This document shows, piece by piece, positions 6,613 to 6,703 of a DNA stretch of 6,703 bases. Source of the stretch: Candidatus Methanoplasma sp. GTDB taxonomy: Archaea; Thermoplasmatota; Thermoplasmata; Methanomassiliicoccales; Methanomethylophilaceae. The notes beneath the pieces are model-generated. The model searched no databases, was not told where the DNA came from, and saw only the letters and a list, made by a program, of their open reading frames with translations. The DNA lies in the NCBI GenBank assembly GCA_031288985.1, contig JAITQH010000061.1, positions 1 to 6,703 of the forward strand, given 5' to 3'. Position numbers and translations under genes: made by a program. Position 1 is the first letter of the stretch. The number at the start of each line of letters is the position of its first letter.

Positions 6613-6688
6613 TGGTAGTCCCGTGCGGGTTCGAACCGCAGTCGCCGGCTCCAAAGGCCAGCATGATTGACCACTACACCACGGGACT
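6613..6688 (-). tRNA. tRNA-Gln (anticodon UUG), CCA encoded
   Basis: A full cloverleaf reads on the minus strand: acceptor AGTCCCG/CGGGACT (6682-6688 with 6617-6623), anticodon stem CTGGC/GCCGG with loop CTTTGGA giving anticodon TTG, and T-arm TGCGG-TTCGAAC-CCGCA. The discriminator base is A at 6616 and CCA follows at 6613-6615, so it is encoded, not added. The first pair is A1-U72, the usual archaeal tRNA-Gln form; in archaea this tRNA is charged with glutamate and then amidated by GatDE. The D-stem carries G-U and U-A pairs where relatives have G-C, a compensated change. No intron is seen. Its promoter lies beyond the window edge. Confidence 0.95.
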
Positions 6689-6703
6689 TCAAGACCCTCA
6701 AAG

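Noticed and set aside
6396..6701. 101-codon minus-strand frame at the right end
   Set aside because: It reads through the tRNA-Gln gene and its terminator; no protein signature.

Overview
The window looks like chromosomal DNA from an archaeon of the order Methanomassiliicoccales (class Thermoplasmata), the hydrogen-dependent methylotrophic methanogens that use pyrrolysine. The evidence is a complete archaeal 16S rRNA with signature stretches I recognise from that lineage, a 16S gene standing alone without a downstream 23S gene (usual in Thermoplasmata), a methyl-corrinoid:coenzyme M methyltransferase of the MtaA/MtbA type, a bat-type HTH_10 regulator, archaeal TATA boxes, and an in-frame UAG codon inside an otherwise intact gene. 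This placement rests on recognition, not on a search.

Layout. Positions 1-91 are non-coding and foldable. A TATA box near 99-105 drives a hairpin-rich leader and the 16S gene (about 335-1806, plus strand). A perfect 16-bp processing stem (205-220 with 1914-1929) brackets the rRNA, and a T-tract at 1941-1951 probably ends the transcript. Next, on the plus strand, is an HTH_10 transcription regulator (2098-2781) with a dyad around its own TATA box. A palindromic terminator separates it from a convergent minus-strand operon: an APC-family permease (3861-5300, true start uncertain) followed 12 nt later by an MtaA/MtbA-type methyltransferase (2832-3848). Further right, also on the minus strand, are tRNA-Gln(UUG) (6613-6688) with a probable terminator, a 100-residue uncharacterised protein (6037-6339), and 7 nt after it a spermidine/diamine-type GNAT acetyltransferase (5535-6029) interrupted by one UAG codon at codon 47.

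How it may work together. The permease and methyltransferase look like the uptake and methyl-transfer ends of a methylated-substrate pathway: the permease would import a methylated amine or amino-acid-like compound, and the methyltransferase would pass its methyl group from a corrinoid protein to coenzyme M for methane formation. The substrate-specific methyltransferase and corrinoid protein are not in this window. The neighbouring cysteine-rich regulator is a candidate controller of this pair, on position alone. The most notable observation is the UAG in the acetyltransferase: residues encoded before and after it fit one continuous GNAT domain of normal length, and every CDS here ends in UGA, so the codon may be read as pyrrolysine; a nonsense mutation or sequencing error remains possible.
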